DNA of 64,000 nt. Source: Persicaria tinctoria (taxonomy: Eukaryota; Streptophyta; Magnoliopsida; Caryophyllales; Polygonaceae). Shown piece by piece: positions 46,861 to 59,235 of the stretch. Position 1 is the first letter of the stretch. Every line of letters starts with the position of its first letter. Below the pieces are notes generated by a model that saw nothing but the letters and a program-made list of their open reading frames with translations, did not search any database and was not told where the DNA came from. The translations under genes were made by a program, and so were the position numbers. The stretch is taken from contig JBANSL010000013.1 of NCBI GenBank assembly GCA_037127255.1, forward strand, positions 14,528,688-14,592,687. Direction: 5' to 3'.

Positions 46861-47584
46861 TGCTTATATACTTTGCATCACTCAAGCGACGGACTGAAAA
46901 ACCATTTTCCTCACTTGAATGTTCTTTAATATTATGTGGGCATATAATATGAAAAAATGTTAGTTAAAATATTTTGCAAAATTATACCTATGTATTTTTT
47001 TTATTTTTGCATAGGTATAAGTTACGGTAACATTTTGATAAAAATAAGTAATGTTTTGCAAAAAGTTACTTAAGGAATAGGTATAGGTATAAAAAACTTA
47101 TCATTTTGTTATTACAGTAAAAGTTACTTAAGGCATAGAATCCCTCCATTTATTAAATATTGATAGAATTTCTATTAGAGACGCTCTTATAAAATGTCTA
47201 AAAAATAAAATTGATACCCTTTGTTATTAAAATAATTGAGAACGAATGGATTATAAAAAAGGTTTTGAATAAAGATAAAATAAACATAACTAAATTATTA
47301 TTTATAATATCTTAACTAAGTTATTATATTATTATTATATTAGTAAGAATCTTAAATAAGATATGAAGTATTAAAAGATCATAACTATATTATTGACTTA
47401 TTAATTGAGGTGACTAAAAAATATAATACCATTTTAATTCAGAATGTGACACGCAAGCAAAAATAATTCCGTTGTATACATCATATAAGTCATTATTATA
47501 AAATTTAACATATTAGGGTCTTCCATTCTTGTTTTATGATGAAAAATGATCAATTGGAAATTGGAAATTCATATATAATATTTA

Positions 47585-48800
47585 TCACAAGATCTATATA
47601 TAACAATGTCGATATTGATCTCAATATCAATCTCGATATCGATCTTGATGATGCCATAAATGAAAATGAGTAAATACAAGAGGTTCCCATGTTTAGAGGT
47701 CGGTTTTTGGAATCTCTAACGGCTTAGACCGGGTTCCATAGCTTTGAGAGTCCCTTTCTAAGCGGGAATCATCTCGACTAGTGAGAATCGACACTTGATG
47801 TAGTCCAAGGGAATCATCTCGACTAGTGAGAATCGACACTTGATGTAGTCCAAGGGAATCATCTCGACTAGTGAGAATCCCGATGGAACGGGATTTTAAA
47901 ATCGAGCTTAGTTAGATCTCTCAATCATAATGTCCATCTCCATCTCAATCTCGATCTCAATCTCAATATTGATCTCAATCTCAATCTGGATATTGATCTC
48001 AATCTCAAACGGAAATTGGAAATTTATATGTAACATCTATCATAAAATATATATTTATACAAATCAAACTCTCAATATCAATCTTAATCTCAATCTCAAA
48101 CTCAAATGATAAATAGAAATTCAAATATAACATCTATCACAAAATCTATATTATCAACCAAAATTATTGTTTCATCATTGTATTTAATTTTCAACTTTCC
48201 ATGTTTTCTGATTTTTTTCCTATTCTTGAAGAATAACATAAAAATAAATTTTATGCAAATTTAAATGATATATTAATTTTTAAATGGTTAATCTAATTAA
48301 ATACATTGTTATTATTTTATTCTAAGAGTTATTTCTAATTGTTAAGGAGATATTTATTGGGCAAAAAATTTAAGATATTAATTTTATAATATCTATCACA
48401 ATATCTATATATAACAACCAAAATCTCAATCTCGATTTCAATAAAAGGTTAATAATGTTTCTATCAAAATGTTTTAGTTAAAATCTCAATCTCAAATGGG
48501 AATTAGAAATTTATATATAACATCTATCACAAACTCTATATTTATCAACAAAAATCTCAATCCCAATCTCAATCTTGATCTCGATTTCAATATAAATCAC
48601 AACGTCAATCTCAACCTCAATAGTAATCTTGATATTGATCTCAATCTTAGACTCGTATGAAAATTGAAAATTGATATGTAACATCTATCATAAAATATAT
48701 ATTTAACAACCAAACTCTCAATATCAATCTTAAAATCAATCTCAAACTCAAATGAAAAATAGAAATTCATATATAACATCTATCACAAAATCTGTATTCA
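47585..48800. repeat. Degenerate ATCTCA/ATCTCG satellite
   Basis: Many copies of ATCTCAATCTC, ATCTCGATATCGATC and AATATTGATCTC, spaced by repeated segments of about 170-230 bp (ACATCTATCACAAAATCTAT type). It is low complexity with no coding content. Confidence 0.7.
47760..47885. repeat. Three tandem copies of a 46-bp unit
   Basis: The unit runs GGGAATCATCTCGACTAGTG, then AGAATCGACACTTGATGTAG, then TCCAAG. The first two copies are identical and the third breaks off after AGAATC. Confidence 0.8.
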
Positions 48801-50652
48801 ACAACCAAATTCTAACGGAAATTAGAAATTCACATATAACATCCATCACAATGGATTTAAAATTTTAAAGCTCTCAATATCATTCTTAGTATAATGGATT
48901 CAAAATTTCAGAGCTTTTCTATGGTATATTTATAAGATTTTTTAGTTTATCAAAATTCATTAGATTTGTTAAAATAGTAGGCTTTTTAAATTTACATTTA
49001 TTTTAGACTTCTTAAAAAAAATTAACATTTTAGGAGCTAAGAGCAAAAAAAAAATCAAGAATAAATGATCATTTGGAAATTTAATTTACATCTATATAGA
49101 TTATAATATTACAAATTATTTTTACAAATATTATAGCGCTAGTTAGTATGGTTTTATAACAAAAAAACATTACCTAATTAATGTTGTACTATGGTTTTAA
49201 CTTTATAAAAATATTACATAATTAATTTATAATTTATGACATTATAAGTTATGATTTTATAACAATATGATTATAACATTACAAATTTATTGATTATAAC
49301 ATGATATCTTTGAATGTTTTATAACTTATGAGTTATTACTAATAACTCATATTATATTCATAACATATATGAATATAATATTAACAAATACATGAACTCG
49401 TATAAAAGCATTATAAACATATCTCTAGTTAAATAGTTTAGTATTGTTTTATAGAAATATTACGAATATTACCTAATGAATATGGTTGTATTAAAATATA
49501 ATAAATATATTAAAATTATAAATATAATAAGATTATAATTTCTCAAGTGACGAACTTAGAAATAAATATTGGTCGCTTGAATATATTTTAAAATTTCACA
49601 AAAATTTAGGCGGGAAATCTTGGCGCCTGAAAAATCATTCAAGCGACGAAAATCTATGTTCGTCACCTGAAATATCATTCAAGCGACGACATTTATATGT
49701 TCGTCGCCTGAAATATCATTCAGGCGACGAAATTTATATCTTCGTCGCCTAAATGAGTTGTTTCTGACAACCACATTTGGGGCCTATATTCAGGCGACCA
49801 TATTTATTTGAATGGTTCGTCTCCTGAAATAAGTTCGTCACCTAAAATATGTTCAAGCGATGAACTTTGAAACTAATTCATCGCCTAAATCTAACCCGAG
49901 ATGGGTTTTGGTCTTGACATATTCAGGCGACGAACCCTTAGAAGTCCGTCGCTGGAAGTGAACTCAGGCGACGGAAGATTAAGGGTCTGTCGCCTGAGGT
50001 GCAATCTGGCATAGTGAACCTTGAAACAATTGAGTTCAATAGAGGTGTACTAAAAAGTAAAAATTAACATTATAGCTAACTATTAGTAAAAGATTTCTAT
50101 CTCATTTTTAACATGACCAAAATGAAATTCTTGGTTCCATATCAAAATACTTTTGATAGACGACGTACTCACAATATTGTTTCTGGCATAAAACTTTATT
50201 TATGATGCAATTCTTATTTCCAAAAAGGAAGGGAATTAATCAGCACATAATTCAATGTCCTCTCCTTTTATATATTGGATTTCAATCTATGAAAAAACAA
50301 AGCCTACCACATTCAGTAGTAGTTAGTATAACGATAAATCTTGTTAATCATGAATACCTATATTGAAAAGGTGAAATTTTGTTGATTTCTAGAAAAATTA
50401 GACGTCAAAATGAAACTTGTACAAAAATAGTGTTTTTTTGTGAAAACCATCATCTATAGTCTTATCAATTTTGCAGCTTAAATGAAGCCGGTACCTTAAA
50501 GGCTTAAAATCTCATCTTCTATGAGGAATTTTCTGTTTTAGATTTACTAAAGAAATTAGTCATCTTAAAATCATTTCTTCAACATCTTCATTTTAAAAAT
50601 TTGTTTCTTTTTTGTTAACAATTGAGTTCCTTTTTTTTTTTGTAAATTAATA

Positions 50653-50890
50653 CTCCATCCGTTCAACAAAACTTGACGTTTTACTATTCATGCACGCTTT
50701 TTTAGGAGCTAAAAACTATATAAAATATCGACTTTTTAAATAATTTTTTTTAACAATTTCGTAGTTATTATTAATAAGTACAAACTTGTTAAGAATATTT
50801 TTTTTAAAAAATGAATATTTTATATAGTTTTTATCATTCTAAAAAAACGTGCGTGAATAGTAAACGACAAGTTTTGTTGAACGGAGGGAG
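50653..50890. mobile_element. Stowaway MITE, TSD TA
   Basis: 238 bp, CTCCATCCGTTCAACAAAAC at the left and its near complement (GTTTTGTTGAACGGAGGGAG) at the right, flanked by TA. Confidence 0.85.
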
Positions 50891-52157
50891 TAGGTCACAA
50901 TCTTCTGACAGCTTTTCATCCACTGTAGTCTTTTTTGGAGGGCACTGCCATACAATCTTCCCATAGCTTTTGAGTGCCAATTTGTTTATCAATCATATTT
51001 AAAGTTTTTTTTTTCCATTATAGTTATTAAAATTGCTTTCCATCCATTGCAGTCGGTAGATTTTCGCAGGGGTTATAGGAGCAAGAGCATTAAGGTAGAA
51101 TCTTCAAAATTGCAAGATGTTGCTTGAGCACGATATGTTGTGTTGTGTCCCAAGACTGCCAAGTAGTCCATGATCAGCTTCTTCATATAATAGTCTACAA
51201 ATTGAAACACTAAAGTTGTAGATTTCTACAGGTGGACAAAATTGGAGATCCAGAGGATGACACTAAAAAGGAATCACTTGAATGGTAAGACGTCTCGGAG
51301 AGAGATATGCAAGAAAAGAGATGAACCTGGGTAACAATTCTTTTCCTTTTAGTTGGTTCTTATAACTTGCACCAATATTTTTTGTGCACCTCTGAGTTCA
51401 TATATTGATCCTTTTTTTTTTCCGCTTTACTCCCTCACCTTGTAGAGAAAGTATTACATTCTTCCCGCTATTTTTAATCAGGTTTTCCTTCGTTTCCATG
51501 TAATTCTTTGTGTATATGATTCACCCAATATGTTTGATTGGAATTTCATTTTTTTATCCCTCTTTTTAGGTATTTATGTTTAGCTTTGTAGTGACACTAT
51601 GAGATATTTTCATGTTTCTGATGCTTTATCACATGAGAAAAGTGATTAAAAAAAATCAACAGAAGAGGAATATATTTTGAGCAAAAAAGAACAAAGTTGA
51701 GCTAGATTGCGTTCCGCTATTGTAAAGGAGCATCGAAAAACTCTTCTAAATTTGGCCATCCAGGATTCACATTTGAAGGTTTCTTTACTGTAAATCACAT
51801 TTGAAAGTTTCTTTGCGGTAGTACAAATACAATGTTTGAAAAACATCATAAAAGCCTTAACATGGGGTTTTTAAACGCCCTATTAATTAGGGTTATTATT
51901 GTCCCATGTGAACATGGTGTATTCTTTGTCCGATAAACAAAGAAACGCCATGTTAACATGGGACAAAAATACTCCGTATCGGATTCTTTGTTTATCGAGT
52001 TCTTATCATGTACGTGTTTGTTGCCAACCGTATTTTGTATGGAGTATTCTGTCAAGGCTTAACTGTATGTTGTACGGAGTATTTTGTTAAGCCGTAACCG
52101 TATTTTAATCATCCATGGCGACATGGCGTATCTTGTTTTTCGAGTTCTTATGATGTG
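50891..52157. other. Intergenic, no gene recognised
   Basis: Exon-like scraps (for example 51231-51284, GTGGACAAAATTGGAGATCC with flanking splice-like signals) are too short to assign. 51900-52110 has repeated TCTTTGTTTATCGAGTTCTT and CATGTTAACATGGG words of unknown origin. Confidence 0.35.
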
Positions 52158-53530
52158 TATAATATGATTAATTGATTATTCTTAATTTCATTCATCAGAT
52201 TATTCTTGTTATTCAGATTTAGATTGTCTATGGCCTATCTTTATCTTTGCATAGTTCTTTTTTTTTTGTTTCCAATGATGCAGTGGTATGAAGCTACCAC
52301 TGCAGAGTGGAAAGCAATGAGTGACGTTGTAACTAGCAACTCCTGAAATATCCGTATAATTATAATTTTAGTGGATGATTGTTTCTATATATTCATGTAA
52401 ATTTTGAAAATGGATTAGGATAAAGCTCCTTATGTGGAAGAACATGAGAAGAGGGTAAAAGAATACGAGAAGAACATGGAAGACTTCAGGAAGAAGTTGG
52501 CGGAGTATACTAACAACCTTCGTGTTTATTATGGCATGAAAGAGGTAAAGAATAGATAAGGCATTGCTTGAGGAACTTACTTTGCTTCTGGAATTCATCA
52601 TTCTTTAAACCTGACAATTAAGTTATGTACTGCAAATCTTTTTATGTTTCTTTCTATACACGAAGTGAGATTCTAATTTCATTGACAATGTTAGGCTACT
52701 GGCGAACCGGCCAGTTTCCGATGAGGACCTTGAAGACGTATTCAGTCTGTGATACTGTTGGATTGAAGGCAACTTACGACATGAAAGTCTTGAACTTAGA
52801 AAACTCTTAATCCAAGGGTTTGCTTTTGTCAAGAAGATTCAATTCGAGGCAAGTTGCCTTCAACTAATGAAAGAAATCTGTTTGAACTCGTTCATTTACT
52901 AAACGAGTAGAGTATGAACACATTTTTAACCTCGATAAAATAGCTGAAATTTTGTAGCCTTTACAAAATTTTCCCTAATTTATTACGTCATGATGCTCTA
53001 TGCTCAATAAAAGCTCAAATCGAGTTCGTTCATTTGCTAACTGTAAAGAGTATGCTCACATTTTTAAGCTTTATTCCAAATTTATGCTCGAATCGAACTC
53101 TACTTGTTTCTTCCCGAACATGAGCAATTGATACTAGACTAATTTGGCTTAAATAACATCCCAACCTGCTATCGATCTTCTTCCAAAAGAAATGGCATCC
53201 GGTCCGGCTCGATGCTGTCAAGTGGTTCTTAATGTCCTTAACAAGGTTGATATACCATGAGATCTTTAATCATACCTTCATTTATGTTATTTCAAAAATA
53301 AAAAATCCCACAAAAGTTAAAGATTTTCACCCATTAGCCTTTGTAATATCATCTACAAAATTGTGTAAATAAAATGGTCTCTGATTCTTTGAAATACAAA
53401 TTAAGTGCATTTGTTCGAGGTTGCCTGACCACAGACAACATCATCGTAGCTTTCGAAATCTTCCACTAAATGAAGAATGGGAAGAAAGGAGGAGAAGGTT
53501 TGGCCACGACACTCAAAAATTGTACATTCA
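52158..53530 (+). pseudogene. Third, truncated HMG-box gene copy
   Basis: Collinear with the end of the HMG gene and its 3' flank (25970-26621 plus 29088-30240) but clearly diverged. Box 1 is missing. Surviving exons are 52284-52328 (shortened by about 21 bp), about 52420-52545 (DKAPYVEEHEKRVKEYE) and about 52696-52752. The last has a 4-bp insertion after GAACCG that shifts the frame to an early TGA. The hAT element present in both arms is absent here; the sequence reads straight through GGCAACTTACGACATG. It represents an older duplication and the ancestral 3' end. Confidence 0.85.
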
Positions 53531-53639
53531 TTTTCCAACGATTTTATTGCTTTCCCATACAAGGTATTGCCGCCGTGTACAGTCAAGTGGTGGCCCTGTG
53601 AGTACCTATGAATAGCTACACATAGCGGTTCAGGAAAAA

Positions 53640-53960
53640 TGTCTTTGCATTAACCGGTCAATCATGGCCATCTATCAAAGTCCGACTCGGACCGATGACT
53701 GGGGGTCGTGTGCACGGGCGCACATGCGCTAGTAGCCTAGCACACAAGCCGAGTGAGGTTCCATTCTAAAACCAATTGGCAATGGAAGGAGTAGCCCACC
53801 GACTCATATACTAGAACTTGATATGTTCAACTTTCCGATGTGGGACACTTTAGTCTCATTCACATCTCTAACACCATCAAATAACTTCAAGGTGGATTAA
53901 CTTCTTTCCATGGCCTTGTTGAACGTCAAGTACATTAACTTCTTTCCAATATGGGCTTGT
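53640..53960. repeat. Old LTR-like fragment
   Basis: Contains ACCAATTGGCAATGGAAGGA and TTTCCGATGTGGGAC, words common near ends of plant LTRs. No partner repeat or target duplication was found. Confidence 0.3.
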
Positions 53961-54284
53961 TGAACGTGAAGTGGTGGCGGAGTAAGAAATTTTTTTTAGA
54001 AGCCTGGCACAATTAAATATGTATTATATTATTTTGGGCTAAAGTGACATTGTTTTATTAGTTTAAATTAATATTAGAAAGCTATGTAATATGATAATAT
54101 ATGATGACATTGTAGGATTAAATGTCATCGATTTAGGATAAAACGTTGTCGTTTTTCTTGTTTAAAAAAGAAAAGGAAAAGAAGTAAATATAGATATAGT
54201 CGAACGAAAAAACAAACAAAATAAGGATAGAAAAAATATATAATAAACATTGAGTCAATATGTAACTTGTTGTACTCTTAACAT

Positions 54285-54286
<2 letters not shown>

Positions 54287-54328
<42 letters not shown>
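54287..54328. repeat. (AAT)14 microsatellite
   Basis: Uninterrupted trinucleotide repeat of about 42 bp. Confidence 0.9.
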
Positions 54329-54329
<1 letters not shown>

Positions 54330-54595
54330 TGTAAACAGATATTAAAAAAAATTATATTTGTATAACTTTTTTTTAGCATCATTTGTATAACTTCTTACCT
54401 AATTGTCGAAAAGAGTAATATAATCTCTCGTTTCGAAAATCTAGAAATGAATTATAGTACGATAATGTCAATCTAAGTAATATATAAAATCATTATAGAT
54501 TTATAGTTTATGGAAATAAGATTAAAATGATTGATTAATATATTTTCAAATCTAAAATATTCATAATTTTTTACCAGATGTAGAATTAAGTCGTA

Positions 54596-54831
54596 CTCCC
54601 TTCGTTAATTAAAATTTGACGTTTTACTATTTACGCACGTTTTTTTAGGTGTTAAAAAACTATATAAAATATTAAAATTTTTAATAATTTTTTAAAATAA
54701 TTTCATACTTATTACCATTAAGTATGAATGTATAAAAAAATGAAAACTTTTTTTTAATATTTTATATAATTTTTATCATTTAAAAACACATGCATTAATA
54801 GTAAATGACAAGTTTTAATTAATAGAGAGAG
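54596..54831. mobile_element. Degenerate Stowaway MITE
   Basis: Left CTCCCTTCGTTAATTAAAA and right TTTTAATTAATAGAGAGAG pair with several mismatches. TA precedes the left end. Internal words match the element at 50653-50890 (AAACTATATAAAATAT). Confidence 0.7.
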
Positions 54832-55035
54832 AATTATATATCAAAACGAAATTATCAATGAAAAGGATATACACATATACAATTAATACAAGGAGTTCGA
54901 TTGTAAGAGGAAAGGGAAGCACGTGCTCCCATGTCCAGATACAGAACCAGAAATTAAAATTCGAACGTGTTAGATATGTTAAATTTTATTTTTGTAAAAC
55001 AATCCGCCCCTAGATCCATCCCTGCCTCTGCCACG

Positions 55036-56010
55036 AGCTATGTATACCTAAATAAATATACATGGCTTGCCATGAACAAAAAATCCAAATTGAAGAAGGA
55101 TTTTTTTGATAAATATCCAAAATATGGGGGCTGTTTTGCAAAATATCCATTTTCATAATGACTTTTGCAAAATGTCCTAAATTGACATTTTTACCCTTTT
55201 TCTTATAATCCCTTCTCTTCCTCCCCTAATTGAAGCGTTGTTCAGCCGCAATTCCAGCGATCGGCGCTGCGGCAGGCTGGAGGCCTCCGATCCGTGTAAT
55301 TTCACCTCACCTGCGTCAGACCTTCACCGCATTTCAAGGATCTCCGAATGCGATCGCGGCCTTCGCCTTGCGCTTGCTCTTCAAGCCTCTATTCCTCTCA
55401 GTAGGTTTTGCGCTTGCTAGCCATGGCTGCCACCGATTAAGGAATTTGTGTTAAATTAGGATTTTGATTTTGAATAACTTTGATTTTGAATTAGACGTAT
55501 ATGTATCTGTTTGTATATTTTCCATCATACATAATCATTCATTGAAAGAAAAAGTGAAATTCATTGAAAGCGATGGTTCCTGATGAGAAATTGTACTTAG
55601 AGCCCATGTAACCAGTGATTCTTGCAGTTAGAGGAAGGGGCGGCGGCCGGCGGGAGCCACCAGCTGTAACCGTCAGTGGAAGGGAGGTTGTAGTCGAAGT
55701 CGTCAAATTCATGGATTGCGGAGTCGGCTTAGTGGCATATCAATCGATTTCAATTTTGTTTAGAGTTGACACAATTGCTTCTATTTGCTTATGAGAAACT
55801 GATTTGTATCAGCAATGTAGTTCAATAATTCAATGTCGAAGGCGTCCAATCTATAAAACCATTTGTGAACATTTTGTAATTCTATAGAATATTTTTTTTA
55901 ATATCAAAGGTATAAATATATATAATTAATTTGTTACATTCTATAAAACCATTTGTGATCATATTGGCATCTTCACTTATTTTCAAAAAAATCAGTGGCG
56001 TTCTTAGTAT
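55036..56010. other. Gene-like GC-rich patch, no gene identified
   Basis: 55230-55440 is GC-rich with two overlapping short frames, and 55620-55720 has another such patch. No domain is recognised. They may be captured 5' ends of host genes. Confidence 0.35.
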
Positions 56011-57010
56011 CACTATAAAAATAGTGTCACCACAAATGTTCAAAGTGGTGTCATCACAAGTGTATCAAGGGAAAAAATGATCAAGTGTTACTAGTCGTGT
56101 CATCAAAGAAAAATAGTGTCACCACAAATGTTCAAAGTGGTGTCACCACAAGTGTATCAAAGGAAATAATAGTCAAGTGTTATTAGTTGTTTCATCAAAG
56201 AAAATTAGTGTCACAACAAAGGTTCAAAGTGGTGTCACCACAAGTGTATCAAGGAAAGAATGGTCAAGTGTTATTGGTCGTGTCATCAAAGAAAAATAGT
56301 GTCACCACAAATGTTCAAAGTGGTGTCACCACAAGTGTATCAAGGGAAAGAAAGTGTTATTAATTGTGTCATCAAAGAAAAATAGTGTCACCACAAATGT
56401 TCACAAGTGGTGTCACCACAAGTGTATCAAGGGAAAGAATGGTCAAGTGTTATTAGTCGTGTCATGAAAGAAAAATAGTGTCACCATAAATGTTCAAAGT
56501 GGTGTCACCACAAGTGTATCAAGGGAAAGAATGGTCAAGTGTTATTAGTCGTGTCATCAAAGAAAAATAGTGTCACCACAAATGTATCAAGAGAAAGAAT
56601 GGTCAAGTGTTATTAGTCGTGTCATCTAAAGAAAAATAGTGTCACCATAAATGCTCAAAGTGTTATTAGTCGTGTCATCAAAGAAAAATAGTGTCACCAT
56701 AAATGTTCAAAGTGGTGTCACCACAAGTGTATGTTATTAGTCGTGTCATCAAAGAAAAATAGTGTCACCACAAATGTTCAAAGTGGTGTCACCACAAGTG
56801 TATCAAGAGAAAGAATGATCAAGTGTTATTAGTCGTGTCAATAAAGAAAAATAGTGTCACCACAAATGTTCAAAGTGTTATTAGTCGTGTCATGAAAGAA
56901 AAATAGTGTCACCACGAGTGTACAAAGTGATGTCACCACAAGTGTAGCAAGCGAAAAGAAGAGTGAAGAGTTATTAGTGGTGTCACCAAGGAAAAATAGT
57001 GTCACCACTA
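56011..57010. repeat. ~92-bp tandem repeat, about 10 copies, possibly a CACTA-like subterminal array
   Basis: The unit includes GTGTCACCACAAATGTTCAA, GTGGTGTCACCACAAGTG, TATCAAGGGAAAGAATGGTC and AAGTGTTATTAGTCGTGTCA. Some units are partial. The array begins exactly at CACTATAAAAATAGTGTC, a CACTA-like terminus, but no matching opposite end was found. A related ACCAAAG-GAAAA-C-ACAAGGGA segment recurs at 59260-59295, so one element may span 56011 to about 59312. Confidence 0.7.
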
Positions 57011-57139
57011 CTATCACCAAAGAAAAACTCTAGGACAAGGGACAATGTTTTAACGAGGTGTCATCACACATGGTGACAACTTTTTTTTAATGACATTTTT
57101 TTACAATTTTTTTCCTTTGGTGACAGTATTGTAGAGGAG

Positions 57140-59235
57140 GAAATCGAGTATGAAATATAACAAAATAAATCAAACCAGATTCTGCCCACGCAAATAATTA
57201 CAAGACCTCCTCCTGATGCAGCAGTGGGAAGTCAGGATCGATCCACGAGGAAGCATGTCAGCGGATCCTAGGCAGCGTAGAAATCTCACAAAAGTCAACA
57301 ACAGTGTCCTAGATCTCGAGTACAGCAACTCGACAGAAGATCGGACAGTCGAACAGAGCGCAGCAGCAAGCACAGGTTGTAGTCGATATCGACCAGAGGC
57401 TACTCGATATCGAGTAAGTCCTTCGTCGACGTCGAGTTGGGCTTTGTCGATTACCTGCACACAGAAGGTACAATGACTTTGGGTCGAAGATCAGTACTCG
57501 AGATCGAGTAGTGCTATTCGATCTCGACGAAGACAGAGAATAAAACGAAAGAAAATAAAAACAATTGCTTTGGGGTTTCGACTAAACTGTATGTAAAAGA
57601 CTTCCAAGATTGGGGTTCGTAACAACGATAACCAAGCATGCATAAGGCAAGAATGAAACAGATAATCATATAATTCGCATCAAAGGACTAAGCTTTCGCC
57701 TTTTCCAACAATTAGACAACTCTTTCAAGAAACCCTAATTGTCTCTACTGATTTTATGTTTACAATCCAAGTTGTTAACATGGACCTCCATTACATGGGT
57801 AATAAACACATAAACAAGTAGTAGATGCTCAAAACATGATAAAAGTTGGATCTTTACCTCAAACACGCAGGGCTATCGTCGGGCTCGCCCCAACCCTAGA
57901 AGTGGGTGGATTACTCGCGTTTCATTGCAACCTCAGACATCGATTGATGAAAAGAAACGTGCATTAAACCAAACTGAAGAAAGTACAACCAAACAAAGCC
58001 AACTTGCTCTCGCTCCTTTGCTCTACTCGGCCTCACTTTCTCTCTCTACTACTACTACTTACTTCTCTCTCTGAAATTGAATGAATAAAAATCAGCCCCA
58101 TGAGCTTTATTTATAGGCTTCTAAACCTTGTTATTCAATGATAGAAACTATCTATCTATATCTAAAACTATATCTAAAGGCTTAAAAGATAAATAAATGC
58201 AACAACATAATTAAATCTAAATAAGGGAATTATATCTAAAAGTCTTCAATGGATAAATCTTCTCCTTCCTTGATGTATCTTGATAGATTGGATAGAATCG
58301 GCAAACTTCGGGCCCAAGGAATCCCAATCCGAGTAGAACTGTCCAAAACGCGTCACGCGGCTTCTGGAGTCCTCTTCGATCTCGAGTAAGGCTACTCGAT
58401 ATCGAGTAGAATTGTTTGGTCGACTAGGCTTGGCTCGTCGTCTCGGCTAGCTGGTCCTCGACAAGCTCGGACATGGCTCACGGGTCTAGTCGATCTCGAG
58501 TACCCTTACTCGATATCGAGTTGGGTGGCTCATCGACTAGGTCTTCTCGGCAGCGTCGGGTAGATCTTCTCGACATGCTCGGACACGGCTTCCTTGGCTC
58601 CTCGATCTCGACAAGGACAACTCGAGATCGAGTAGGCTTTGGTCAAGGATAGCTCGCTGGTGATGTCGAAGACTCATCCTCGGTATGGACTCGGACAGAC
58701 GCTGTGCTGGTCCTCGATCTCGACAAGGCCTCGTCGAGATCGAGTAAGGTGTCTCGGCGTCTCCGTCCTCGGCTTCTCGAATTTTCTCAACTCTTCGACT
58801 CCGGACTTGGCGCTCCTGGTGTAGTCGATCTCGACTAGCTGTACTCGAGATCGAGTAGGGTCTTCGGAGTCGGGTTGCTTTGGCTCAGTTTCTCGATCAG
58901 CTCTTCTCGACTAGGTGTGCTCGGACAGCCTTTGTCGAGATCGAGTAAGTGTTACTCTAGATCGAGTAAACTCGGGCTCCAAGCTTGATTCGACTGGTTC
59001 CGCTGCATCCTGTCCTTGGGCCTCTGTAGTTGATTTTTGAGCTTTTCCGACGTTTCTCATAACTGCTGTAATTTGCCTCGAATTCTGCAAAATTAAACAG
59101 AAACTGGTGTAGATTCCATAATTTGGCAAATAAACATAAATTACATAGATTCTGTACTATCTTAGCCCAAATGAATGAAATGTATGCAGAAATCGATATA
59201 AAAGTTACTGTAAAACATGGCAAATTAGGCTCACA
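57140..59235. repeat. Palindromic ~112-bp repeat array with LTR-like middle, non-coding
   Basis: At 58376, 58490, 58602, 58713, 58823 and 58935 a (T/C)TCGATCTCGA or TCGAGATCGA word occurs every 110-114 bp. In most units it is followed 8-10 bp later by CTCGA(G/T)ATCGAGTA, giving a short hairpin per unit. Two more units lie at 57383 and 57498. The sequence between (57540-58370) is AT-rich with TATTTATAGGCTTCTAAAC, as in plant LTRs. No protein is recognised in any frame. Confidence 0.7.

Larger units (their letters stand above)
43813..50016. mobile_element. CACTA element, 6.2 kb, TSD AAC, gene-fragment carrier
   Basis: Starts CACTATGCCAATTTACAT and ends TGCAATCTGGCATAGTG, with a perfect 3-bp duplication AAC (43810-43812, 50017-50019). 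Arrays of AGGCGACG / CGTCGCCTGA lie at 43838-44170 and 49545-50000, with one stray copy near 46880. No transposase is present. The interior holds exon-like host sequence on the minus strand, then AT-rich DNA and an ATCTCA-type satellite. Same family as 1316-6014. Confidence 0.9.
53961..55035. mobile_element. Possible decayed hAT element
   Basis: Left GTGGTGGCGGAGTAAG and right CGCCCCTAGATCC...CTCTGCCAC resemble the CAGTGGCGGA / TCCGCCAC ends of the element at 38036. No duplication is visible. It contains a simple repeat and a Stowaway element. Confidence 0.35.

Noticed and set aside
56011..57010. CRISPR-like array
   Set aside because: Contiguous 92-bp units without unique spacers, in a plant genome.
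57310..58980. CRISPR-like array
   Set aside because: The repeats are regularly spaced, but the spacers are themselves related to each other and the host is a plant; this is a tandem repeat.
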